A stretch of 64,000 nucleotides of DNA, taken from positions 434,001-498,000 of the forward strand of contig JAFCMP010000540.1 of the NCBI GenBank assembly GCA_017506865.1, given 5' to 3'. The position numbers and the translations under genes were made by a program. The DNA comes from Tribonema minus (lineage: Eukaryota > Sar > Xanthophyceae > Tribonematales > Tribonemataceae). The notes beneath the pieces were generated by a model. It was not told the origin of the DNA. It worked only from the letters and a program-made list of their open reading frames with translations, and made no database searches. This document shows positions 37,884 to 50,500 of this stretch, in pieces. The stretch's first letter is position 1. Each line of letters begins with the position of its first letter.

Positions 37884-40800
37884 ATCCCCTCCACCGCCTC
37901 CCCGTCCGCCGCCGCCGCGAGCGCCGCGGCGACGGCGGCGCGGTAGTGCGGCGCGCACGCGGCGTCGTGCAGCGCCTCCACCGCCGCCGGCGGCAGCGCG
38001 AGCGCGGCCGCCATGTCGTCGAGGCGGCGCTTGGCGGCGGCGGCGGGGACGCCGCCGTTGGCGCGCGCGTCCGCGGCGAGGCGCGCGCCGTACGCTTCTG
38101 CGGCGATCTCCGCAAAGAGGCTGCGCGGCACGGCGAGGCCGTCAGCGAAGGCGGCGACGGCGGCGCCGTCCCAGGGGGCGCCGCTCTCCGCCTGCACGTA
38201 GGCGGCCGCGAGCGCCGGTCGCGAATGTATGTACAAAGAGACGGTGTGGATCAGCACTGCCGGTTGAGCTCTGTTTGCTCTGGTGCAGCGCGCGGTGAAA
38301 CACGCTGCGGGGGGTGGATGAGCGCTGCTGTGACAAGGCTGCGCGTAGTCGCCGAAGACGCGAGGTGTACGGAGGATGCGGTGGTGCGTGTCAGCGGTGT
38401 TGACATGGTGTGCAGCGGCACATGGCAGAGCGCGAGCGCAGAGAGCGGATGAGCACTGCTGTGGTGTGGCCGCTGCCATGCACGGGGTCACCGACGCGCA
38501 AAGGATCATGCGGTGAGTGACAACGATGTTGGTTTGCTCTGGACCAGTACGTGGTGGCATGCGCTGAAGGGGCACAACGAGTGCTGGTGCGGAGAGGCGG
38601 CACGGCGCATTGCTGTCCCCGTGACATTGGACATTGGATAGCCCAGCACGTACAGGCACAAGGGAATTGATGCGGAGAAGAGGCGGCGCAAAACGGCGTC
38701 GCCAGCGGCAAAAAGTAATGCTCACAGCGTGTCGTACTCTGACGTATACCCATGCAAGCAGGTGTGTAACTCAGGACGTATTTATTGGTTTGGTTTGTCT
38801 TTGTGATGGGTGTTTGTGAAACTGTCAGCAGACCCAGCTGCTCACCATGTGTGCCTAGTGGCGCACCACCATCGGCTGCACGGCCCCAGGTATACAGCAA
38901 ACGACCTCCATGGCACTCCCGTACAAGCAATCCAGTACTGTCATTTGTTTTTGGCATACCTCAAAGTTATGTACAACTGTATCGCTAGAGCCGGCCATTC
39001 ACCACATGTGCCAGGTGACGCTGCACGAGTCCGTGGTGCACAGCATGTACTTCTCTAACATATACGCAGGCAGTTATGTAACCCAGGATGCATTCATGAC
39101 GATTGTCGTTGTAGTTGGTATGTGGTAATGTGTCAAAAGACCCAGTCGCTCACCACATGCACCAAGTGGCGCGCCGCCATTGGCTGCACGATCCCCAGGT
39201 AGACGAAGCGTGTATTCCTCTGATGTTTTCCCATGCAAGCAGTCAAGTAATGCAGCAAGTGCTTGTAACATTCAATACTTCGAAGTATATGTTTACAAAG
39301 TGATAGTCCAGTAGACCTAGCCGCTCACCACATGTGCTAAGTGGCGCGCCACCATTGGCTGCACGAGCCCCCAGGTACACGACGGCGTAGTCCTTTGACG
39401 TATCCCCATGCAAGAACTTGTGTGATTCAACAGTGTTGTGATTGTGTTGTTGGACTTTGTCAATGTGTCACAAGACCCAGTCGCTCACCACACGCCTCAG
39501 GTGGCGCGCCACCATTGGCGACAGGAGCCCTAGGTAGACGGCGTAGCCCTTCTATGACACTCCGCTACAAGCAACCCAGCACTTTTATTTGTTTTTGGTA
39601 CTTTCATTTGGTTTTGGTAAACCTCAGTGTTATGTACAACTGTGGCGGCAGAGCCAGCCACTCACCACATGCGCCAGGTGTTGCGCCACCATTGGCTGCA
39701 CGAGCCCCAGGTAGACGGCGTAGCCCTCCGCCTCTGCGAGCTGCAGCATGCCGCTGAGCTCCCACAGCGACGCCTTGTCGTCCTCGTCCAGGCGCCCGTC
39801 GCGCAGGCATGCGCTCATGAAACACCGGTACATGGCCTATATGAGGGGGGGGGGGGGTGGAGGAGGTAGTAGGCAAGGGGGTGACAAGAGGGTGAAGGGG
39901 GGGGGGGGCATGTGAATGGAAATCGGCACTTTGGTGCAGCCCCAGAGACGCCTTATCATTCTTATTGAGGTGCCCGTAGCGCAGGCATGCCCTCATGAAA
40001 CACCAGTTCATGGCCTTCAAGACGGGGGGTGGTGGAGGGTCAGCAGTGACAAGTGGCTGAGGGGAAGGGGAAGCGGGGGGGGGGGGGGCATGTGAATGGA
40101 CACTGGCGCTTTGTTTGTTGCAGCCACAGCAATGCCTGGTCGTCCTTGGCAAGGCGCCTGTCACAAATGGCCTGCAAAGCCACGGGACTATGTGGGGAAG
40201 GGGATCATCGCACCGGTGTTAGGGCATCAGGGGGGATTCTCGCCCTCGCACCTATTGTGCGGGGACGTGGGCGGCAGAATTTCAAGGGTTCGGGGGAGCA
40301 AGAGCGGTGGCAAAATCGTGTGAATGGAAGATGTCTGCGTGTGCGCTGCTCGAATCGCGCATCCAGGCAGCCTCGAGCACGACGAGCCCCCGAGGCGCAT
40401 TGAGCAAAGCGGCACGAATGCAACAGCTGTGCACGCGTTTGAGCACAACAAGGCAAGCACACTAGCGTGATCAAAGCTGCTGCGCACCTGCTGCGCTGTG
40501 TCAGGCGCAGGCTCGGGCTGCTGATGAGCACACCTACCTACCCTGATTCTGGCCCCAGCCCTAATCCTAATCCGAGCACCTCAATGGTGTAATGTGCAGG
40601 CGTGCCACGAGATTTACACGTACGTGACGAACGTTGCTGCGCACCTGCTTCTCCGTGTCGGACAGGCGCAGGCTCGGGCTGCCGACCAGCACGCCGGCAA
40701 AGTACTTGGCCGTGTCCACGCCGGGGCCCGCCTGCAGCAGCAGCTGCACGGCGTCGCGCAGCCTGCGCGCAGCGCTCAGCACACATGGAAACGAATCAAA

Positions 40801-41493
40801 CAATCGTAGAGCTCTCGGTGACAAGGTGTGGTGGGCCGTCAATTTCAATGCCTTCCACCGATGACTGTGGTCGCCGCTGCTGCGGCAATTGGCCACGAGT
40901 CAGACAGTGCCACACATCATGTCCCCGTGATTGAGCAGTGCAGAATTGCGGCCACGCATTCGCATTGCAGTCACGCATCGATGTAATGCTTACTTAGGTG
41001 TGTGACGGTGTAATCGACGTCGACGCGGCTTTGCGCAGCCTGTGCACAACGCGCAGCATGATGCGGGTGCCAGGACTGCTGTCTGTTGCAGATGACATCT
41101 GATGCGAAGTGCACGTCCCAACCCTAACCCTGACCCCGACCCAGCCTTTGCTGACATGGCACAGGACTAGGGCCGCATCCCACAGATGCTGCCCGTAGAG
41201 AGTCTTGCCCCAGTCACTGGCGTTGTGCGTGCAGAAGCGTTGTTGAGTCAGAACGAGCATTCACATACTTCGAAGTACATGGATCAACATGAATTGAGCC
41301 ATGAGGTACTTGTTGTGCATGGAGAAGCGGCGTGGACTCAAAACGAGCATACATACAACATGGAACAAGCCGTGAGGAGCGCTGCTGCAAGTGACTCGCC
41401 TGAGGACCTCGCCCACTGCCGCCGCGACGACATCCATGTCAGGGCCGCTCTCAGGCGGGTTTCTGACGGCCGCGAGCGCTGCTTCCAGCGACT

Positions 41494-41543
<50 letters not shown>

Positions 41544-44500
41544 GGCGGTGGGGCCAAGGGGATCATGAGATTCATACCTACAGTATCATCAAGGCAGCGT
41601 CCGGCGAAATCGGACCGGATTGCCTGGTTTGCGTAGGTGATACGCGTGCTTGACCCAGCGGCAGCAGCAGCAGCAGAGAAGAAAACAGCCGCTGATGGTA
41701 TTGATCCCCTGAGCATCTGTTGAGTTGAGCATTCTACGGCGCTGTGTATGGTCGCAGGCTGCAAAGCACAGAGGTGAGCGCCTGCTGCATGTCAGTGAGC
41801 TACGCTGAACAAGACGGCTGCCAAGTGACAGCGTGTGCAGCGGCAATTGCAGCAGGCTGCGGGGAATGCCATAGAAACAGAAGTGGGACGGGCCGGTGCG
41901 AGTGGGGCTGCGGCGTCACAATGACTTGTCGGGCAACGAACGCTGGACGAAAGAACGTGCGCAGTGGCACTCGCCGTTGCATGCACCACCTCAAAGCGGG
42001 AATGCTGTTGTGACAGCAAATGACGAGCGTTGCCAGCGGCTGCAAAATTGCAGCAAGCGGGCTGCATCGGAGCAGCTTGCAATTCGTGCTTCTATGTTGC
42101 ACAAGTTGCCTGCCGATGGCAGGTGAACCATTGCTGGCAGGCCTCTTCCCGGATCCAGCCTTACAACATGCAATTCAAGCTTGATGGAAGCGTGTGTGTT
42201 CAGGCTCGCTCCCCTGAGGTCTAAGATGATAAGCAGTTATCAGCATATCATTCTGGCATGCCTATGAGTTGCTGTCACTGTGATGCCACAACGACAAGAG
42301 GCTCAGTCACACAATCCCAACACTGCTGTCGGTGGTGGCTTCATCGGCTGCCCACAGTGGTCTCGTGATGGCCAGAGCAATGTTGGAGTACATTATTGAA
42401 GTATGTGCCGTAGATGACAGATACAGTAGTGTCAAGGGTTGGATAGATGCTGTATAATTGATGACAGAGCTGTGTCTTAGTTACCTCATGCCGACGTCTA
42501 CAGCTTCAAAGGCGACAGCACATCACTCTGCACAGCATAAGATGAGCGCTGCTGCAACAAATACATACCTGCTGCGCGGCCTTGCGTATTGTCTCCTTGA
42601 GGACGCTGTCCGCAGCAGCCTGGCTCAGCTGCAGCTGCGACTGCCGCTCCTGCGAGAGGCAGGATGCGGCGCGTCACACATGTTGAAGTTCGCTTCACGT
42701 GCACGGGTTTTCGCTGAATCAAACGTGCACAAGAGAGGGTGGTTGACAATCTATTGCGCCGCGATTGTGGCATCGCAAGGCGGAGATATGACAGGGTTGC
42801 GTACGTGATCACGATGGCAGATGGCCCGGGCCCCATTGTTAACAGTGTCTGCCAGTTCATTTCGTGGTGTAACTTTAAAGGTATCGCAGCGCTGCCACAC
42901 CAGCGCGTTCAACATGAAATGCAAAGTCTGTACAACGCAGCTCAGCAGCAAGTTGGATAACCAGAGCAATGCAGGAGGCGACACGCACACGAAACGCGGC
43001 ACAGGCGGAAATCGAACGTAACCTGCATGATCAATGAACGGTAGCATGTATGCGGCAGGCTGAAAGTTCTTCACATTACCACACCAGCACACATCCCAAC
43101 CACCCCTCATTGCCTCCATGAATGAGACCTGCGCCAGAGCCAGGGCCACAACAACTGAGGTATGACATATGTAGGCCAAGCTTATGGTGATTACTGACCT
43201 TAAGGGTGCCGCGCAGCGCGTCAACGCCGGGGTCGCCCCACTGCAGGCGCATCGCCTGCCGACATGGTGCAGCGAGCAACACACAGAGACTATCAGTCGC
43301 AGGTAATTGGATGTGGGCGCAAAGGGCAGCGTGCTGTTGAGATGTCAAGGGCACAGTGAAACGTGCGAAGGTGTCAGCAGCTACAATTCATAGGTTGGCA
43401 GGGTGTGCCGATGCAGCGAGGTGCGCAAACGTGTAGTAGTAGTTGATTTCACGTCCGGGTTGCCCCACTAGCCCTTACCCTAGGGCGTGTCACCTGCGCG
43501 GGGTGCGGCACTGAACCGCAAACAGAGGCTGCCTCAGTGGACGGTCGCTGACAAAGATGGCATGAGCATGAGTACCTGACTCGGCAGGGGCAGGTATGCA
43601 GGAGAGTCTGGCATCACAAAAGCCATTCCCCAAAAGGTGCATGGGTAAGGGGCAAAGTGCTGACAACGCGGGGATTTCTTGACCCCATGGTGCAGCTGGC
43701 CTTGCACGGGGGTGCCTTGAATCCCAAGGCAGCCCCCCAGAGCCACTAGACCACCCAGAGCATGCGTTTCTGTTTACACCCTGCGACAAAACGCCCTGCA
43801 CATGCACGCTGCATAGGGCTTCATTGATCAGGGATTAGGGTTAGGCTTAGCCCTGACCCTACCCCTAACCCTAAGGGTGCCGCAGTGAGCTCTGAGAGGC
43901 ACGCTGAGCACTGGTCAACACGTCACACAGGGCCCCACTGACAGTTCGTGTGCGACCAGAGCGCTTCAAGCACGTCCATTAACGCCAGAGCGGGCATTTG
44001 AGAGGAGCATAGGATTGTCAAATGCTGGCGGGCGTGCCGTAGACAGGCCCCGCTGTGTGCTAGCAGCACTTTGCATAATTGACTACACTTGAATGCAGTG
44101 TGGCCGTCCATTTTTAACGAGCCCAAGGCGTGCGCGCCTTCGGTGCTTTCTGCAAAGGCGCACTCCAGCGACTCGCGGTACACGGGCGCCGATGTGCTTG
44201 CATAGTACGTGATATACATGTGATTTTTGAAGTACTTGCAGAATACTATTTCAAGGTACCTCTGATGAACACTGTTGAAAATGCAGTGTTGTGCACTAGC
44301 AAGGGCAGCAGAAGAGGCTGAGAGGCATCGCCTTACCGCGGGTGCTGGGCCAAACAAGAATGGAGACCTTTTTTTAAAAAACAGAGTGGAGATGTAGCTG
44401 TCATACGGTGGATGTAACCGACATGTAACGCACACCTTGTGAAGGCTTGTGAAACACGCCTCAAACGTGCTATGAAACTGCTGGATCTGAAATCCCATGG

Positions 44501-47500
44501 TGAAGTAGGAAGTGCTAGTATTGTTCCAGCACTCTCCCCAGTCAAAGCTCTTTGATACTTGAGCTTTACTCCAGGGAACAGATGAAAAAAGCCCGGTTTG
44601 CAATCCTCTGCGCACACACAAACACGGTCATGTCCGAGCTGTCCCCGACTCTACCTGCCACGGCTTGGCATGCACGCCTGTACAAAATTCATACTACAAA
44701 GTGTGGGAGCTTGCTTGGCGCTGTCGTCCAACACCTCCTCTGCGCCGCTGTGTGTAGGAGCATACACTCCCTTTTAGGTTTTGACACGAGGCAAGGTTAT
44801 CATGTTGCGGGCGAGGGATAGCCGGTGCTGCGAGAGGCACCCAGCAGAACGGCCGCAGGTACTGCGCTTTTCGCCACTCCTCTCACAGCAACGCCACTCG
44901 CGCCACAAATATCCAAATGCATCAGCTCCTGGCTAGCTCCAGAGACTGCGCAGGCGCAGGGCTGAGTCTGAGTCTGCATGAGCAGCGCTGCGTCTCCAGA
45001 GCTACATAGCCAGGAGCTGACGCATTTGGACCTGTGTGGCACGAGTGTCGTTGCTGTGGGTGAGGGACTGGTGAAAATCGCAGTACCTGCGGCCACTCTG
45101 CTGGGTGCCTCTCCTCGCCGCCGCAGCACCGGGCGCACACTTCAAAGCGTCCTAAGGTTTTGCAAACACCAAGCACGCGCTATTGCCGTACCTCTTTGAA
45201 GGCGCGCATTAGCTACTCGCTACCAGCTATTCGGGCTTCAAGAGCGCACATACTTCCATAGAAATACTGAGGTATGTACCACCTGATGTATATATTGTGT
45301 ACTTCTGGTGTATATCATGAGTCATAACAAGCAAGCGCTACTGCCATACCTCTGCAAAGGCGCGCTCCAGCGACTCACGGTGGATGGGCGCCAATAGGTA
45401 TTACTTACACGGTACATGTTGCATGCGCTTCTTGGAGAACCTCAATGTATACTACTCCAAAGCGCATCTGATGCACACTTGAGAGCGTCACAAGGTGTAA
45501 AAGCATGAGGCAGTGACGTACCTCGGCGAAAAGCGCGCTCCAGCAACTCGCGGTAGACGGGCGCCAACAGGGTATTACTTACATGGTACAGTACGTGATA
45601 CATGTGCCTCTTGATGAACTTCGACATATGCTTCAAAGCTGCGCTGACGCATACTTCAAACATAAGGTTTCACAAAGCAAGCGCGCAACAGTGCCGTACC
45701 TCTGCAAAGGCGCGCTCCAGCGACTCGCGGTAGACGGGCGCCGTGACCGCCTCCAGCGCGCGCTCCCCCTCAAACTGCGTTATGCCCATGAGGCCGCGCA
45801 GCTTTGCGAGCGACGCGCGGTGCGTCTCGTCCAGCTGGGCAGCAGTGCACAGCGGCCATGTACATACGTGAACACACTTGTATATAACACGAAAATGAAT
45901 CAAAATATCGTAGAGCTCTAGATGACAAGGTGTGGTTGGCGGTCAATTGAATGCCTTCCACTAACAACCGTAATCGCCGCTGCGGCGGCAATCGTACATA
46001 CGCGCGGTGCGTCTCGTCCAGCTGGGCAGCAATGTGCAGTGGCAATATACGCAGGTGAACACACTTATGGACGTATATATATACATCCGCCGCCGCCGGC
46101 GCAGAAGCCGCTGCTGCGGCCGCCGCCTCCGCTGCATGTATTCAAAACACTATATTAACAAAAACAGCCGACAGCGCGTCGAGCATCAACGCTCGGGGTT
46201 GCTGGTCATGCACAAAATGACTGCATCTCATAAAAATGTGCACTGCTGCGTTTAGGTCACGTTTGATGACCTCACACTGCAGTGACATTTGAGTGGTAAT
46301 GGCACATACTGAAACTACCATTAATAAACGTACAGCGCACTGCCGTAATGAGGATCAAGACGTATACTTCGAGGAAGTAGAAAAAACCCATCGCGAGGTG
46401 AGTATGACCACTTTCTCTCCCTCCAAAATAGCTTATGCTCAAAAATTCCGGGACGGCCAGTTTACGGCCAGCAAGTATTGACCAGCATGACGGCAAGAGG
46501 TGACAGGTTTCGACGCCTATGCTTACAAGTAAATCATCAAGACGAGGTCACCTTGCCGTTGGCTGTCAAAACGCCTTGAATATGCCGTTGATAGTTGTCC
46601 AGGTGCATGCCACCTGCGGGGGGGTGCCGAGAGGCATCTGTTGAGCACTGTGACGGACAGTGTTGCCACACGACTCGGCCATAAAGGGGGAACTGGTGTA
46701 CTGCAGGTGTACTGCAGGTGTACCCCGGCTCAACATTCAACACATTGCTCAAGCCCCAATCCGAATGTACGCATAGCTGCTGTTACAACCCTTCGTGCCG
46801 ACGCAAACCATGCCAACTGTTCATGTGCACAATCATGGCGGTCGTGATGGCGCCTCAGCATACGCGCCAAGTGTTGCAGCAATAGTTAAGGGGCAGGCGC
46901 GCCAAGACCAAGTCTAACCATGCAAACGAAGACCCTGTGGCCTCATGCGTTACCTCCATTGTGACATTGATACCTACGTACCTGCCACGACTTCGCTGAT
47001 GCCCAGTCTTCGGCGCGTGCGCAGCAGGAGGTCCGCGCTGAACTGCGGTGCGCAGCAGCAGCAGCGGGAGCGCGCAGCAGCAGCGGCAGCGCGCAGCAGC
47101 AGCGGCAGCGCGCAGCAGCAGCGGGAGCGGTGAGTGCAGCAGGAGTCAGTCAAGCACCATCCATGCTGCATCATACTTCAGGCAATGAATGCTGCATTGA
47201 ACAGCACAGAACTGTCAGCTCGGTTCGAAATGCAGCAGGAGGTCCGTGCTGAACAGCAGTGATCAGCGGCAGCAGCGGGAGCGCGCAGCAGCAACAGCAG
47301 CAGCGGTGAGCGCATCACTCGTCAGATCAAGTAAAGACCGTCGGCGCCATGCGGCGGGAGGGCGCTGCATCGCGACGTCACAAGCTAGCACAAGCGTATT
47401 TGCTGCTGACCTGTCACGCTCCTGCGACGGCAGCAATACCACATGATGTCCTCTGAGGTATCAGTTGACCAACATGGCGTTGCTATACTGTCTCCAGTAA

Positions 47501-50500
47501 ACCTTTTGTTCGACAAAAGTGCATCAGACGTACATGCTGTAAAACGTACACATGGCGGATGCTTAACAATTCTGCCATGTCTCAGTACCTGGTCGGGCCG
47601 CTCCAGCAGCTGAGCGAGGATGTCCTGGTAGAACGGGCTGGCGTAAGCGCTGACGCGCCGCAGCAGCTCTACCTGCGTCATGCTGCCAAACGCAGCGCGC
47701 AGCCGCGCGCACTCATCCAGATATGCCTGCGCGGCAGCAGCAGCACCACCAGCAGCAGCAGCAGCACCAGCAGCAGCTCGTTACATGCTTGACTATCAAA
47801 GTACGAAGCCAAGGAGCACTCATTGACCGGGTCTGGCACACGATTCTCAACTCAGCCATGGAGGCAGGTCGCATTAATACTGCCCGCCACTTTGACTGTC
47901 TCAAGTGCAAGGCGTGCAGCAGCAGCAGCAGCAGCAGAAGCAGCAGGTTCGTGCGCTGGGCGTGCAGCCGCAGGCTTTGAGCACTGCTGTGCGCCTTGCG
48001 CGCGCCCTCACAGACCAGCGCGACACTGCACACGTATGAGCTGCCTCTGCTGTCATACCGCCGCCGCGACCGGACGGCGAGGGTGCGCCGAGAAGGGGAC
48101 GCGAGAGTCCCGACACGGTGTGGTGTCGTGCGTGTAGGTGTGTGTGACGAGAGCTGTCATTGGCAGCAGGGGCTTCACATGTCAAGGCATACGTGCTGCT
48201 GAAACGTGCAGGGAGTCACATGGCGACGTGTTGCCACCACATCCATGGGTGCTGTTTGTGCATGTGAGCGAACGGCGCCCATGCTCTGTGCATTTGCCAA
48301 AAAACTGCATAATCCCGTCTGTGCTGCGTTAGTCGTGAGGCGCTCAATGCAAGATCTGCTTCCGCCCTTCCCGTCCAGCACCTGCCATCGCCATATAGCA
48401 TGTTCGTACATAACCGTTGCCTGATGAGGTGGACAACCCCTTGTTGATGTCATCAACGCTCTATATATTAAAGTGTCTGAGATGCCAGGCAGTGCTTCGC
48501 AAGTGGCTTCTCAGCGAAATGCATCAACGGACCGCGTCATTAGATAACCCTTGCAACAGGATGAACAAACTCTCATGCTTCGATGGGCATGGCACAGCAG
48601 CGCGGCGTCTGCAAAGCGTAGCTTGCCTTATCTGCCAGGCCGTCGCGGTAGTACATGCGCTCAGACAGGAACAGCAGCTTATCCGTGCTGGCCTCCACGT
48701 GCCCCCGTAGCAACTCGGACACTACCTCCATGTGGCAATCCCCGGCGGCAGCCGTGTTCAGCTGCAGAGCACAAGAGCGGCCATGGCATGTGTCGTTGCG
48801 TGTCAGCACCAACATCAAGCTGAATCGGCCAGTGCTGCTCAGGGCAGAATTAGGCTCACGCAGGTAGCCACTGTTTAAAGGTGGAGTATGAAGCAGCAAA
48901 GTGAGATTGCCTGCAGGCACAAAAGTGTTTTTCGCATTTGACAGCACTGGGCAGCGAGCAGCAAGACGAACAAAGGAAGCAGCACTGCGGTGCCGCCAGC
49001 TACAGGCAATGGCCGCATTTGGCTCGCATGACTGAGGCGCGTGCGCAGATGCTCGCATGTCACAGCGCTCCGCTGCACACGTGTTGAGCACTGCTGCCTC
49101 AATCGTGGCGTATCCAGCGGTGCTAATCAGCATACAGTAGGTACCTGGTGCTACGGTCGCGCATCAGCATAAGCCGCAGGCACAGCTCTGCGTGCCTAGC
49201 GCTGTGAAAACGGATGTCTCAACGTTCCATTGCAACTGATCTCATTTTACGAATGGCGAGGCTGATCTCAATCACAAAAGGCCAGGCGCTGCGGAAACGG
49301 ATGCGGCACACGTCCACAGTGACCGATCTCAACCACGAATTGTAACGCTGCTCTCACTTACGAATGGTAATGCTGACCTCAACTACAAATGGGAAGCTGA
49401 TATCAATCACAAGTGGTGCAGTACGATGCGTGGCGGCGCCACGGGCTCGCCTGCATGAGTTGCTTGAACGCGCCCAGGTCCAGCAGCTCGTTGGGGTCGT
49501 TGTAGGGCTGTGCGGCCACGTGCCGCAGAACGCTGCACAGGGGGACGGAGGGGGCACCGGAGCATTGACTCAGCGCACTGTTCCTTTGTATTTTGAAACA
49601 TATTACTTTGAAGTATAATGTGGCGCGGCGCAAAGAGGCCTGTGGTAATGCCACCGCGCGCCGCAGAACTGACTCAGCGCAAGATTGTTGTTGTATTTCA
49701 AAAATCACAGTATGCATAACTATAATATGGCGCGGTGCAAAAGCGGCGTCTGGTAGCCCCATCGCGCGCTGCAGCCTGCTTTCAGGATGCCCTGTGACAG
49801 TTGACGCGAGGCCTTCAGAGGACCAACCGCTGACTCTGCACGACTCAAAAGACTGACGAGACAGGCATGCTGACGTGCAGGGAGACATTCTTAAGAAGAG
49901 AAAAAGGCAGTGGCATTGGGTGCGGTCGCGTGCATGCGACAATTTACGGAAGTAGCCCCATCGCTGCGGTCATGCTGTGGCAGTGGCACCGTCGAGCGCG
50001 GTGTTTTGGCTTGCTAAGTGAGCGACTGCAAAAACGGGCGCTGCTTCTGATTGCAGCGGCATCTGCGGCTTTCATTGATGCTGCAGCTGATGACTTGCAC
50101 AATTAGCAAGCCCCCGCTGTCATGCACGCGTTGAGCTTAGAACGGCTTCCAAGTGGCTGCGGCGTGGCTGCGGCGTGGCTACCGATGTAGCGGCAAGAGA
50201 GTTTAAGAGCACATTGACCATGACCACAAATGCCACATGCGTATAAAACAGGGCCAATAAAACCGGTCACCATCCGCCACAACTTCAACTTTCATGGTGA
50301 TGCGGCTCTGCCCCTTGTCATCACACTGGAAAGCTTTGCACAGTACTAGTGGCGCAATTTTTACTTTTTTGAAGTACCTTGTCTGCCCACCAAATATTAC
50401 CTGCAATATTTGATAGTCATGCAAAATACTTCAAGGTGCATGCATTGCTCAGATACACCGTTGTAAAGCCCATTCATCACAAGTACATCGTTTGGCAATT

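Noticed and set aside
38838-39700. Regularly spaced repeats resembling a CRISPR array
   Set aside because: The repeats are degenerate, match the end of the adjacent TIC110 exon, and the spacers are themselves similar intron sequence in a eukaryotic gene.
41000-41080. Extra TIC110 exon between exons 16 and 17
   Set aside because: The sequence resembles the start of exon 17 (GGCTGCGCAAAGCCG) and is better explained as an echo. Exons 16 and 17 join in phase if a GTGCCA donor at 41162 is used, which remains uncertain.
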